Part shown: piece after piece, positions 16,126-25,703 of the stretch
Numbering within the stretch: position 1 is the first letter of the stretch
How the letters are laid out: each line of letters begins with the position of its first letter
DNA from: Micromonospora sp. 15K316
GTDB lineage: Bacteria; Actinomycetota; Actinomycetes; Mycobacteriales; Micromonosporaceae
Assembly (NCBI RefSeq): GCF_004348525.1
Contig: NZ_SMKG01000037.1
Location: forward strand, 1 to 36,009
Reading direction: 5' to 3'
Length of the DNA: 36,009 nucleotides
Translations under genes and position numbers: made by a program
Notes under the pieces: generated by a model
Databases searched by the model: none
Told to the model about the DNA's origin: nothing
What the model saw: only the letters and a program-made list of their open reading frames with translations

Positions 16126-16824
16126 ATGCTCATTCCCGGTTACCAGGATCGATTCTCAGAGGACGTCAACGTCGCAGCGCTCACTGTCGACGGGTGGCAT
16201 CACGCAGAGCGACCCGGGTTCTGGGCACTGTACTGGCGGGAGTTTCTGCTTCCCGACGAGGATGACCTGCTCCCCGAGATTTGGGGAGCTAGCGGCGACG
16301 ACCTGGACGAGCTTTTCGACTCGGCGTCCTGGCCGGTGCTGCGGATGGGCCTGGGCGGTGGCGCTGAACTCGCCGTGGTGTTTCGCAACCTCCGAGAGGA
16401 GGGCGGAGTCGACTTCCTGGTCCTACCCAACGGTGGCCGCGACGCCATCGAGATCGCCGGGCTGGACGGGCACCAGCGCGGCCCCGGACTCTCCTGGGCG
16501 GAACTGGCGGCCGTCGCCGGACGCCAACGCAACCCGGCCCGGCGCGCGCAGACCCTGCTGCTTCTCGCCCCTGCATTCGGCGACGAGGCGGCAGACACCC
16601 CGGACGCGGTGGCCTTGCTCGTCAAGGCGATGCGCACGCTAGGCGCAATCGGAGACACCGAGCGAGTGGCGACGGCAGCAGTCTCCGACGAGGTGCACTT
16701 CTGGGGGCACGTGCCGTGGGTGGCTGGCGTGCCCGGCTCGGAGTACGCCCCGCGCAACCCGGACAGCCTGTTCGCCTTGCCGGAAGCCTCCCGGCGGCTG
16801 GTCACAGAGCTGCTGATGCCCTGA
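16126..16824 (+). CDS. Unnamed soluble protein, 232 aa
   Basis: The start is taken at ATG 16126 (MLIPGYQDRFSEDVNVAALT); the frame is open from 16015, but the first 37 codons overlap the edge of the transposase remnant and look non-coding. There is no clear ribosome-binding site, and TATCCT just upstream could give a leaderless start. The protein is acidic and Trp-rich in its first half (WHHAERPGFWALYWREFLL), without signal or membrane segments, and seems complete. I recognise it only as an actinobacterial hypothetical. It lies between two mobile-element remnants, so it may be a passenger of an accessory region. Confidence 0.65.
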   Translation: MLIPGYQDRFSEDVNVAALTVDGWHHAERPGFWALYWREFLLPDEDDLLPEIWGASGDDLDELFDSASWPVLRMGLGGGAELAVVFRNLREEGGVDFLVLPNGGRDAIEIAGLDGHQRGPGLSWAELAAVAGRQRNPARRAQTLLLLAPAFGDEAADTPDAVALLVKAMRTLGAIGDTERVATAAVSDEVHFWGHVPWVAGVPGSEYAPRNPDSLFALPEASRRLVTELLMP

Positions 16825-17053
16825 TCCCGGCGGCCCGTCCTCGCCTACTGGCGGGGTCAACCTCATGGGCGCGCCAGCGTCATCACACCCGAGATCATTC
16901 GCGCCGCCCGAGACCTGCTGCCCGACCCCGACGCCAGCGTCACCGCCGTCGCCCGGCTACTCGGCGTCAGCCCCGGCGGCCTCTACAACCACATCCCCGA
17001 CCTGCGCGAACTGCGCGCCGCCGGCCGAGCCCGTCACCAACAGCCGCACGGTG
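16825..17053 (+). pseudogene. Resolvase-like HTH remnant
   Basis: Directly after the previous stop, in the same frame, the sequence reads RASVITPEIIRAARDLLPDP then VTAVARLLGVSPGGLYNHIPDLRELRAAG. This is the C-terminal helix-turn-helix of Hin/resolvase-type serine recombinases or a related replication-type HTH. No catalytic domain precedes it and there is no start codon or ribosome-binding site. The following 220 bases to the GntR stop hold open frames on both strands. One on the minus strand (about 17260-17100, containing SVVAITSVVGESAMGGAAV) reads protein-like but has no start; I could not identify it. Confidence 0.6.
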
Positions 17054-17275
17054 TAGGCGAACCTTCCGAGGCCCCTTCACCTGGCTTACCCCTCCCCCAA
17101 CGCCGGAGTGAGCGGACAGTCGGGCACGGAACGAAGCTCAACAGCCACCCGTCCCTCTGCTGCTGCGGTCAGCACTGCCGCTCCTCCCATCGCACTCTCG
17201 CCGACTACCGAGGTTATGGCGACGACGCTTTTGCCCGGCTCGACTTCATCCGCCCCGGCCGCCCGGTGCTGGCGG

Positions 17276-18004
17276 TCAGGGCTCGTGGTGGCCGGCCCAG
17301 GAGCCCCGGACGTGGCCGATGTGGCGTCGCATCAGCGCCGCCGCCCCCGCCGCGTCGCCGGCCACCACCAGATCGACGATCTGCTCGTGCTCGGCGGCCG
17401 AACGCCCCAGCTCGCCACGCTCGGCGAGGTCTTGCAGGCCGTAGAGCCGGCTGCGGGCCCGGAGGTTCCCGACCACGTCGATGAGATGCCGGTTGCCGGC
17501 GAGGGCGAGCAGCGAGAGATGGAAGCGCCTGTCGACCTCGACGTAGCCGATGAGGTCGCCGGTCTCGGCGAGGCGCTCCACCTCCTTCGTCAGGGGACGC
17601 AGCGCCTCCACCGCCGCCCGGGTGGGCTCGTTGATGGCCCGGGCGATCTCGGCCACGGTGGGCACCTCGATCAGCGCGCGCAGTGAGGTGATCTCGTCCA
17701 GGTCCCGGTCGCTCAGCTCCTTGACCCGGAAGCCCTTGTTCCGGACGATCGTGACCAGTTCCTCGTTGGCGAGGTCGAGCATCGCTTCGCGTACCGGCGT
17801 GGCGGAGACACCGAACTGCTCTGCGAGCATCGGCACGGAGTACAGCACGCCGGCGCGCAGCTGCCCCGTGATGACCGCGCCACGCAGGGCATGGGCGATC
17901 TCCTGTCGAAGGTTGGGCCGGACCCCCAACTGCGGCAAAGAGAGCGCGTCCGGGGCCAGGCGCGCGGCGGCGTCCGTCACGGTCTCACTCCTTGTCCTCT
18001 TCAT
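17276..18004 (-). CDS. GntR-family regulator with FCD domain
   Basis: DNA-binding regulator of the FadR/FCD branch, 242 aa. The winged helix spans about residues 30-95 (LRGAVITGQL, LAEQFGVSATPVREAMLDL), and the all-helical ligand-binding FCD domain covers about 105-235 (LRALIEVPTVAEIARA, DRRFHLSLLALAGN, EHEQIVDLVVAGD). The ATG at 18004 overlaps the epimerase stop as ATGA, so it is co-translated as the last gene of the leftward hydroxyproline operon. FCD regulators usually sense small carboxylates or amino acids, so hydroxyproline or pyrroline-carboxylate is the likely effector. The repeated motif at 23785 and 23883 is a candidate site. Confidence 0.9.
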   Translation of the reverse strand: MKRTRSETVTDAAARLAPDALSLPQLGVRPNLRQEIAHALRGAVITGQLRAGVLYSVPMLAEQFGVSATPVREAMLDLANEELVTIVRNKGFRVKELSDRDLDEITSLRALIEVPTVAEIARAINEPTRAAVEALRPLTKEVERLAETGDLIGYVEVDRRFHLSLLALAGNRHLIDVVGNLRARSRLYGLQDLAERGELGRSAAEHEQIVDLVVAGDAAGAAALMRRHIGHVRGSWAGHHEP

Positions 18005-19011
18005 CGCAGCGCGAATCCCAGTCCGACGGGATCGTTGGCCTCAAGGACGAAATGGTGTTCGCCGGTGCGGTAGGCCATTCCTCGCACCTCTGACACGTAG
18101 GCCGGGCGGCCCTCTGCTTCCAACTCCCGCACGACGCGGCCCAGGAACCGTGTTCCGACCACCGAATCGTGCGTGAGCACCTGGTCAGGGGCGAGTTGCC
18201 CCGATGATGCTAGCAGCGCGATCCGCGCGGAGGTGCCTGACCCGCACGGCGACCTGTCGACCTCCCCGTCGGCGAAGACGGTGATGTTGCGCTGGTGGGG
18301 GCCGCCGGACCGCCGGCCGAGATCCTCGAACAGAATGGTGCCGTAGATGCCGTCGAGCCGCGGTTCGCTCGGGTGGCGGGCCCATTCGGTCCCGTTGAGT
18401 TTCCATTTGATTTCGCGGCCGAGCGCCAGCAGGTCACCGTAGTGCTCCGGGCTGACCGACAGCCCGAGGACCGAGGCGTCGACGGAGGCGTAGATGGCGC
18501 CGCCGTAGCTGATGTCCGCGCGCACCGGGCCCCGGCTGGTGTCCACGGTGATGCCCTCACCCAGGACGTACGCGGGCACGTTGCGGAAGCTGACCTCGCG
18601 GACCTCGCCGGCGACGCAGGAGACGGTGGCCGTGACGCGACCCGACGGTACGTCGATCACCACGTCGGTCTCCCCGTCCGGGGCGGCGTCCACGAGCCCG
18701 CTGCGGACGGCCCACACGCCCAGCGCGATGGTGCCGTGTCCGCACGCCGTCGAGTAGCCGTCCTTGTGCCAGAACAGCACCCCGAAGTGGGCGCCCTCGT
18801 CGTCCGGTGGCACGACGAAGCAGCCGTACATGTCGGCGTGGCCACGAGGTTCGTTGACCAGGAGCCGGCGTACCGCGTCGACCTGCTCGTCGCGCTGAGC
18901 GTGCGCGCGGCGTTGCAGGACGGTGGTGCCGGGGATCTCCGGGACGCCGTCGGTGACGATGCGGAAGGGCTCTCCCGCCGTGTGGTAGTCGGTGGCACGA
19001 ATGTCCCGCAT
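18001..19011 (-). CDS. Proline racemase/hydroxyproline 2-epimerase family enzyme
   Basis: Proline racemase superfamily, 336 aa. Both general acid/base positions are Cys: C90 in STACGHGT and C255 in DRSPCGSGTSAR. In this superfamily a Cys/Cys pair goes with racemases and epimerases; the dehydratases that act on trans-3-hydroxy-L-proline usually have Thr at the second position. Other family blocks are DYHTAGEPFRIV near the start and YRTGEHHFVLEANDP at the end. It is encoded with an amino-acid ABC importer and near aconitase X and a pyrroline-carboxylate reductase, so epimerisation of 3- or 4-hydroxyproline at C2 is more likely than proline racemisation. The exact isomer is not determinable by eye. 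Confidence 0.88.
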   Translation of the reverse strand: MRDIRATDYHTAGEPFRIVTDGVPEIPGTTVLQRRAHAQRDEQVDAVRRLLVNEPRGHADMYGCFVVPPDDEGAHFGVLFWHKDGYSTACGHGTIALGVWAVRSGLVDAAPDGETDVVIDVPSGRVTATVSCVAGEVREVSFRNVPAYVLGEGITVDTSRGPVRADISYGGAIYASVDASVLGLSVSPEHYGDLLALGREIKWKLNGTEWARHPSEPRLDGIYGTILFEDLGRRSGGPHQRNITVFADGEVDRSPCGSGTSARIALLASSGQLAPDQVLTHDSVVGTRFLGRVVRELEAEGRPAYVSEVRGMAYRTGEHHFVLEANDPVGLGFALR

Positions 19012-19015
19012 CGCC

Positions 19016-19744
19016 TCAGGCCCCCAGGTACGCCTCGACCACGCGGGAGTCGCGCGCGAGCTCGCGGGCCGCTCCCTGCAGGGTGATCACACCGTTCTCC
19101 ACGACGTACGCGCGGTGCGCGATCTTGAGCGCGGCACGGGCGTTCTGCTCGACGAGCAGCACCGAGGTGCCGTCGGCGTTGATCTGGCGGATCAGCTTCA
19201 TGATCTGCGTCACCACGAGTGGTGCGAGACCCATCGAGGGTTCGTCCAGCATGAGCAGTTTGGGCTTCGCGACCAGCGCGCGGCCGACGGCGAGCATCTG
19301 CTGCTCGCCGCCGGACAGGTTGCCGCCCTGCTGGTTGCGCCGCTCGGCGAGCCGCGGCAGCAGGGCGTAGACCTCGTCGATGCGGCGGCCGACCACGGCC
19401 TTGTCACTCACCAGGTAGCCGCCGAGTTGCAGGTTCTCGTGGACGGTCAGCCGGGAGAAGATGCGGCGTCCCTCCGGCACGTGCACGACCCCGGCGCCGA
19501 CGATCTCCCACGGCTTGGCCTTGGTGATGTCCCGGCCGAACGCGCGCACGGTGCCGGCGGTGGACCGCACCACCCCGGAGACGGTGGCGAGGGTGCTGGT
19601 CTTGCCCGCGCCGTTGTTGCCGAGCAGCGTGATGATCTCGCCCTCGCCGACGGTCAGGCTCAGCCCCCGCAGGGCGTGGACGCGGCCGTAGTGGACGTCG
19701 AGGCCGTCGATCTCGAGTGCCCAGCGGCCGGCGGCGTCACTCAT
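19016..19744 (-). CDS. livF: Branched-chain amino-acid-type ABC transporter ATPase
   Basis: LivF-type ATPase, 242 aa. Walker A GNNGAGKTS (about 42), VPEGRRIFSRLTVHENL (LivF hallmark), signature LSGGEQQML (about 144), Walker B LLMLDEPSMGLAP and H-loop region LLVEQNARAAL. It overlaps livG by 8 nt at its start and lies 4 nt before the epimerase gene. With LivG, LivM, LivH and the binding protein it makes a full hydrophobic-amino-acid importer. The setting with hydroxyproline enzymes suggests hydroxyproline or proline betaine-like substrates, not leucine. Confidence 0.93.
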   Translation of the reverse strand: MSDAAGRWALEIDGLDVHYGRVHALRGLSLTVGEGEIITLLGNNGAGKTSTLATVSGVVRSTAGTVRAFGRDITKAKPWEIVGAGVVHVPEGRRIFSRLTVHENLQLGGYLVSDKAVVGRRIDEVYALLPRLAERRNQQGGNLSGGEQQMLAVGRALVAKPKLLMLDEPSMGLAPLVVTQIMKLIRQINADGTSVLLVEQNARAALKIAHRAYVVENGVITLQGAARELARDSRVVEAYLGA

Positions 19745-20554
19745 GGCTCATCATCTCCTCGTCCGTGTCCTCCTCCTCGTCGTCGTCCTTGCCGAGGTAC
19801 GCCTCGATCACGGCCGGGTCGCGGCGTACCTCGTCGGGAGTGCCGTCGGCGATCTCCCGGCCGAAGTTCAGCACGACGACCCGGCGCGACACCTGCATGA
19901 CGAGATCCATGTCGTGCTCGATGAGCACGATGGCGATGCCGAGCGCACTGATGCGCTGCAGCAGATCGAGCAACTCCCCCTTCTCGCCGTAGTTGAGGCC
20001 GGCGGCGGGCTCGTCCAGCAGGAGCAGCTTGGGCCCGCAGGCGAGGGCGCGGGCGATCTCGACACGCCGCTGCTCGCCGTACGGAAGGTTCCGCGCGAGA
20101 CCACCGCGGTCGCCGCGCAGGCCCACGAAGTCGAGCCACCGGTTGGCCTCGTCGGTGGCCTCCCGCTCCGAACGCCTGAACCGGGGCGTGTGCAGCAGCG
20201 CGTCGAGGGCGTTCTGCCGCAGCCGCAGGTGCATCCCGGCGCGGACGTTGTCGAGCACCGTCAGCTCGCCGAACAGGCGCAGGTTCTGGAAGGTGCGCGA
20301 CATCCCCCGGGCCGCGATCGCGGAGGGCCGCAGGCCGGTGATGTCCTTGCCGTGCAGGGTGATCGAGCCGCCGGTGGGCTTGTAGAAGCCGGTGACGCAG
20401 TTGAACGCGCTGGTCTTGCCGGCACCGTTGGGGCCCACGAGCGAGAGGACGTCGCCCTCGTAGACCTGGAACGTCAGCCCGTCGACGGCCTTCACACCAC
20501 CGAAGTCCAGGTGCAGGTCCTGCACCCGCAGCAGCGGTACGGACGCTGGCGTGC

Positions 20555-20558
<4 letters not shown>
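19737..20558 (-). CDS. livG: Branched-chain amino-acid-type ABC transporter ATPase
   Basis: LivG-type ATPase, 273 aa. Walker A GPNGAGKTSAFN (about 37), SRTFQNLRLFGELTVLDNV, signature LPYGEQRRVEIAR (about 161), Walker B LLLLDEPAAGLN and IEHDMDLVM. LivG proteins carry the longer insert seen at about 95-150. The C-terminal tail is unusually acidic (DDDEEEDTDEEMM). Its start overlaps the livM stop by 4 nt and its end overlaps livF by 8 nt. Confidence 0.93.
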
Positions 20559-21588
<1,030 letters not shown>

Positions 21589-21589
<1 letters not shown>

Positions 21590-22482
21590 CAGACACGCTC
21601 CGTAACGCGCTCGCCGAGGATGCCGGTCGGGCGGAGCGTCAGGAAGATGATGAGGAAGGTGAAGGCGAAGACATCGCGCCACTGCCCGCCGATCCAGGCT
21701 GTGCCGATCGACTCGAGCAGGCCGAGCGTCAGGCCGCCGAGCATCGCGCCCTTGATGTTGCCGATGCCGCCGATCACGGCCGCGGTGAACGCCTTGAGCC
21801 CGATGACGAACCCCATCAGGAAGTCAATCTTCCCGTAGTAGCTGCCGGCCATCACCCCGGCGGCGCCGGCGAGGGCGGAGCCGATGAAGAAGGTGCGGGC
21901 GATGACGGCGTCGACGTTGATGCCCATGTACAGGGCCGCCGTCGGGTCCTGGGAGATGGCGCGCATGGCCCGCCCGGTCTCGGTCCCCATGACGAGCCAC
22001 TGGAGGCCGGCCATCAGCAGGATCGCGATCAGGATGAGACTGACCTGCTGGACGGTGATGCGGGCGCCGAGCAGATTGACCGGGTCGCCCGCCAGCCGGA
22101 CCGGGTAGACCTCCGGGTTGGGCCCGGCCACCAGCCGCATCCCGTACTCGATCGCGAAGGAGGCGCCCACCGCGGTGATCAGTACGGAGAGCCGGGGCGC
22201 GTCGCGCAGGGGGCGGTAGGCGACCCGCTCCAGTAGCAGGCCGGCCGTCCCGGTCACCAGCATCGCGATGATCAGCACGATGAGCAGCGCCACGAAACCG
22301 AGGCCGGTCGCCAGCCCGCCGGCGACGCTCAGGACGCCGAAACCGACGAACGCACCGAGCATGTACAGGTCGCCGTGGGCGAAGTTGAGGAGCCTGATGA
22401 TGCCGTACACCATCGTGTAGCCCAGGGCGACCAAGGCGTAGAACGATCCGACGAAGAGACCGTTCCAGAGGAGTTGGGTCAT
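21589..22482 (-). CDS. livH: Branched-chain amino-acid-type ABC transporter permease
   Basis: LivH-type permease, 297 aa, with about eight membrane segments. Family blocks are NGLFVGSFYALVALGYTMVYGIIRLLNFAHGDLYMLGAF at the N-terminus, AISQDPTAALYMGINVD and VIGGIGNIKGAMLGGL. The ATG at 22482 has AAGGA about 6 nt upstream. It follows the binding-protein gene after a 69-nt gap that contains a long hairpin. Confidence 0.93.
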
Positions 22483-22507
22483 GGGAGTCCTTCGGGGCGG
22501 GGTACGC

Positions 22508-22541
22508 CCCGGCGGCGCGCTCCTGGGAGGGCGCCGCCGGG
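22508..22541. terminator. Long hairpin between binding-protein gene and livH
   Basis: CCCGGCGGCGC (22508-22518) pairs perfectly with GCGCCGCCGGG (22531-22541), and the loop itself contains CTCC-TG-GGAG. Placed just after the binding-protein stop within the operon, it is likely a partial terminator or an RNA 3'-end stabiliser that keeps binding-protein mRNA above permease mRNA. No T-run follows. Confidence 0.6.
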
Positions 22542-22551
22542 AGCGGGCGAC

Positions 22552-23724
22552 CTACTGCAGGGGGTCCTTGAGGACGATCTTGCCGTTCCCCACCACGAGG
22601 ATCTGGAAGCCACCGCTGGAGAGCGTGTGGTCGGGCGTGAACTTCAGCGGCCCGGAGAACAGCGGGAAACCGTCGATCGCCTCGAGTGCCTTGATGACGG
22701 CGTCACCGTCGGTCGAGCCGGCCTTCGTGACCGCCTCGGCGGCCACCCGGACCGCGTCGTAGGCCTGGGTGGAGTACGGGCCGGGGGCGGCGCCGAACTT
22801 GCTCTTGTAGTCCGCGATCCACTTCTCGGCGCCCTGAATCGTCTCCGGCGTCTGCGTCATGGTGGCGAAGACACCTTCGGCGGCCTCGGGGCCGGCGATG
22901 TCCACCAGCTTCTGGTCGACCGACCCGTCGGCGACCATGATCTTGCCGTGGTAGCCCGCCTGCCGCAGCTGACGGATGATGAGGCCACCCTCCTGGTAGT
23001 AGCCGGTCCAGTAGATGAAGTCCGGCTGACCCTTCAGGATGGCGTTGACGTTGGCGCTGTAGTCGCTCTCGCCCGCGGTGACCGACTCGCGTCCGGCGAG
23101 CGCCGGCGAGCCGGTCAGCAGCTTGGCGGTGGTGTCGGCGATGTCCTTGGAGTAGCTGGTGTTGTCGTCCATGAGGGCGACCTTGGTGGCGCCCTCCTTC
23201 TTCATGAACTTCAGCGCCGCGTCGGACTGCTGGGCGCCGGTGCCGTTGATCAGGAAGACGTTCTTCTTGTGCTGCGCGACCAGCTCGTTGGAGTTGGCGG
23301 CCGGGATGAGCATCGGCACGCCGGCCTTCTCGAAGATCGGCAGCGTCGGGAGCGTCGCACCGGAGCAGTAGCCGCCGACCGAGATCTTCACGCCCGCGGT
23401 GACCAGCTTGTTGGCGCCCGCCGTGGCGCTCTTGGCGTCGCACGCCTCGTCCTCGACCTTGAGCTCGAGCTTGCGCCCGTTGACGCCGCCCTTGGCGTTG
23501 AGCTCGTCGACGGCGAGCTGCGCGCCGTTCTTCATGTACGGGCCGATGGCCGAGCTGCTGCCGGACAGCGGCGTCAGCATGCCGAGGACGATCGGCCCGT
23601 CGTCCGACTTCTCGCCCCCGCCCGAGGCGAGGCCGTTACCGCAGGCGGAGAGCAGCATGGCCGCCACCGCCGCACTGCCCACGAGGGCGACTCGCGACAG
23701 CCGGCGGGTGAGGTATGACGTCAT
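22552..23724 (-). CDS. Amino-acid-type ABC substrate-binding lipoprotein (LivJ/LivK-like)
   Basis: Periplasmic-binding-protein-like type I fold, 390 aa, anchored by a lipobox LLSAC with Cys at about residue 28. Typical blocks are LGMLTPLSGSSSAIGPYMKNGAQLAVDELNAKGGVNGRKL and DFIYWTGYYQEGGLIIRQLRQAG. It is the first gene of the leftward importer/epimerase/gntR operon and faces the aconitase X operon across a 203-nt region. Likely ligand: a hydroxyproline isomer, from context only. Homologous to the orphan binding protein at 30234-31394. Confidence 0.9.
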   Translation of the reverse strand: MTSYLTRRLSRVALVGSAAVAAMLLSACGNGLASGGGEKSDDGPIVLGMLTPLSGSSSAIGPYMKNGAQLAVDELNAKGGVNGRKLELKVEDEACDAKSATAGANKLVTAGVKISVGGYCSGATLPTLPIFEKAGVPMLIPAANSNELVAQHKKNVFLINGTGAQQSDAALKFMKKEGATKVALMDDNTSYSKDIADTTAKLLTGSPALAGRESVTAGESDYSANVNAILKGQPDFIYWTGYYQEGGLIIRQLRQAGYHGKIMVADGSVDQKLVDIAGPEAAEGVFATMTQTPETIQGAEKWIADYKSKFGAAPGPYSTQAYDAVRVAAEAVTKAGSTDGDAVIKALEAIDGFPLFSGPLKFTPDHTLSSGGFQILVVGNGKIVLKDPLQ

Positions 23725-23784
23725 TGTCCAAACTCACTTCCCTCAGGGGCCGACACATGGACGGCCAGGTAGCGACTGGCATCA

Positions 23785-23896
23785 CTGCTGTGTGACGTAG
23801 CACCGCACTATGGCACACGACACAAGACCGCTCCAGAGATGCACGTGAGGGTGTTACCGACGCGTGATTTGAGCCTGACGGGCTGCTGTGTGATGT
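23785..23896. promoter_or_regulatory. Direct repeat pair in the divergent control region
   Basis: CTGCTGTGTGACGT (23785-23798) and CTGCTGTGTGATGT (23883-23896) differ at one base and lie 98 nt apart, one nearer each of the two divergent operons. They are good candidates for sites of the co-encoded GntR regulator. Promoter hexamers could not be fixed with confidence. Confidence 0.4.
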
Positions 23897-23927
23897 TTTA
23901 CTGACCGTCCCGGAAGGACTCTCCGCC

Positions 23928-23984
23928 ATGACTGTCTCCCCTCCCCCGCACACCGTGGCCCCGGCCCCCGCCGGAGGAGCCTGA
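23928..23984 (+). CDS. 18-codon proline-rich leader ORF upstream of aconitase X
   Basis: ATG at 23928 with GGAAGGA about 9 nt upstream encodes MTVSPPPHTVAPAPAGGA and ends in a TGA that overlaps the aconitase X ATG (TGATG). Five of 18 residues are Pro, including a Pro-Pro-Pro run, a known ribosome-stalling motif. The ribosome-binding site of aconitase X (GGAGG) lies inside its last codons. In a hydroxyproline-to-proline operon this looks like a leader peptide or coupling device that could sense prolyl-tRNA or proline supply. The sequence facts are firm; the sensing role is inference. Confidence 0.55.
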   Translation: MTVSPPPHTVAPAPAGGA

Positions 23985-25270
23985 TGCCCGGCGACGACGC
24001 TCTGATCCTCACCGCCGAGGAAGAGTCCATGCTGGCCGGAGAGTACGGCCCGGCCACCGCGATGTGCATGCGGCTGATCGTCGGAGTGGCACGCGCGACC
24101 GGTGCCGAACGGCTGGTGCCGATCGAGTCGGCGCACGCCGACGGCTGCCTGTACCACGGCATCGCGGGGCTGGAGTTCACCGAACGGCTGGTCTCCCTCG
24201 GCGCCCGAGTGCGGGTGCGTACGACGCTCAACGTCGGCTCGCTCGACCTGCTGCATCCCGGGCTGGTACGCGCCGACCCAGAGGTGGCCGAGAACGGCCG
24301 GCGCCTGATGGACGCGCACGTGGCCCTCGGCTGCGAGCCGATCTGGTCGTGCGCGCCGTACCAGTCCGGCCACCGCCCGGCAGCGGGCAGCCACGTGGCG
24401 TGGGCGGAGTCGAACGCCATCGCCTTCGTCAACTCGGTGCTCGGGGCGCGCACGGACCGGTACGGCGACTTCATCGACATCGCCGCCGGCGTTACCGGCC
24501 GCGTCCCCTACTCGGGCCTGCACCTGCAGCGCAACCGCACCGCCGCGCTGGTGCTCGACTTCTCCGCGGTCCCCACCGCGCTGCTCGACGACGACGTCGC
24601 CTGGCCCGCGATCGGGGCGCTGCTCGGGGACCTCGCCGGAACCCGGGTCGCGGCTCTCACCGGCCTACCGGGCGACCTGCACGACGGCGGGGTCACCGAG
24701 GACCGGCTCAAGGCGCTCGGCGCCACCGCCGCGTCGGCCGGCGGCGTCGCGCTGTTCCACGTCGTGGGGGTGACCCCGGAGGCGCCGACGCTGGACGCGG
24801 TGCTCGGGCGCGGCGCCACCACAGTGCCGGTGACGGCACACGACCTCCGGCGAGCGCGCGACCGGCTCAGCAGCGCCGCCACGACCTCACTCGACGCCGT
24901 CAGCCTCGGCACCCCGCACTTCTCGCTGTCCGAGTTCGCGGCGCTGGCGCGCGAGTTGCGCGACGGCCTGCCGTTCGCCTCGTCGGTCGACGTGTTCGTG
25001 TCGACCAGCCGGGCCGTGCTGGTCGAGGCGCAGGCACGCGGGTACGCCGACGCCGTGCGCGACGCGGGTGGCCGCATCCTCACCGACACCTGCACGTACG
25101 TGACGCCCGTGCTGCGCGACGGGATCCGCACCGTGATGACGAACTCCGGCAAGTGGGCCTGGTACGCGCCGGCCAACCTCGGGATCGACACCGTACTGGG
25201 GAGCCTGGCCGAGTGCGTCGCCTCGGCACGAGCCGGGAGGGTGGTACGCGATGAGCGGCTCTGGGGATGA
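23984..25270 (+). CDS. Aconitase X large subunit (cis-3-hydroxy-L-proline dehydratase type)
   Basis: AcnX catalytic subunit (formerly DUF521), 428 aa. Characterised AcnX proteins dehydrate cis-3-hydroxy-L-proline to Delta1-pyrroline-2-carboxylate and bind an Fe-S cluster. Family blocks are LTAEEESMLAGEYGPATAMCMRL, IESAHADGCLYHG (Cys55), CEPIWSCAPYQSG (Cys117, Cys123), SHVAWAESNAIAFVNSVLGARTDRYGDF and TDTCTYVTP (Cys370). The Cys residues are candidate cluster ligands. The subunits are separate here (type II arrangement): the small-subunit gene overlaps by 20 nt. The ATG has GGAGGAG 6 nt upstream and overlaps the leader ORF stop. Confidence 0.9.
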   Translation: MPGDDALILTAEEESMLAGEYGPATAMCMRLIVGVARATGAERLVPIESAHADGCLYHGIAGLEFTERLVSLGARVRVRTTLNVGSLDLLHPGLVRADPEVAENGRRLMDAHVALGCEPIWSCAPYQSGHRPAAGSHVAWAESNAIAFVNSVLGARTDRYGDFIDIAAGVTGRVPYSGLHLQRNRTAALVLDFSAVPTALLDDDVAWPAIGALLGDLAGTRVAALTGLPGDLHDGGVTEDRLKALGATAASAGGVALFHVVGVTPEAPTLDAVLGRGATTVPVTAHDLRRARDRLSSAATTSLDAVSLGTPHFSLSEFAALARELRDGLPFASSVDVFVSTSRAVLVEAQARGYADAVRDAGGRILTDTCTYVTPVLRDGIRTVMTNSGKWAWYAPANLGIDTVLGSLAECVASARAGRVVRDERLWG

Positions 25271-25703
25271 GCCGGTGACCCTGTTCGGCCGCTCCCTCCA
25301 CCCCGGCCAGGCGGACGGCCACGTCCTCGCGCTCGAGGAACCGCTCTCGTTCTGGGGCGGAGTCGACGCGCGCGGGGTGATCGTCGACGCCCACCATCCG
25401 CAACGCGGCGTCACGGTCGCCGGGCAGGTCCTCGCGATGCAGACCGGTCGCGGCTCCAGCTCCTCCACGGCGGTGCTCGCGGAGCTGATCCGGTCGGGGC
25501 ACGCGCCGGCGGCCCTCATCCTGGCCGAGTGCGACGCGATCCTGGTGATCGGGGCCCTCGTCGCCGCCGAGATCTACGGCACGAGCCTGCCCATCGTGCA
25601 GCTCACCGACGACGACCTGGCACGACTGCGCACCGGCACCCCGGCCGCCGTCCTCGCCCACACCGCACCCCACCCGGCGACCGTGATTGCGAAGACCCGA
25701 TGA
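25251..25703 (+). CDS. Aconitase X small (swivel) subunit
   Basis: DUF126-type swivel-domain protein, 150 aa, the partner of the AcnX catalytic subunit. Recognisable blocks are SFWGGVDARGVIVDAHHPQRG and TGRGSSSSTAVLAELIRSGHAPAALIL, with IAAE-type EIYGTSLPIV near residue 105. The Gly-Ser-rich loop is expected to bind the substrate carboxylate. The ATG at 25251 lies inside the end of the large-subunit gene with GGGAGG about 10 nt upstream; its TGA overlaps the next ATG. Confidence 0.9.
   Translation: MSGSGDEPVTLFGRSLHPGQADGHVLALEEPLSFWGGVDARGVIVDAHHPQRGVTVAGQVLAMQTGRGSSSSTAVLAELIRSGHAPAALILAECDAILVIGALVAAEIYGTSLPIVQLTDDDLARLRTGTPAAVLAHTAPHPATVIAKTR

Noticed and set aside
17108..17686. 192-codon plus-strand gene over the gntR end
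   Set aside because: No ribosome-binding site and it mirrors the GntR coding strand for most of its length.
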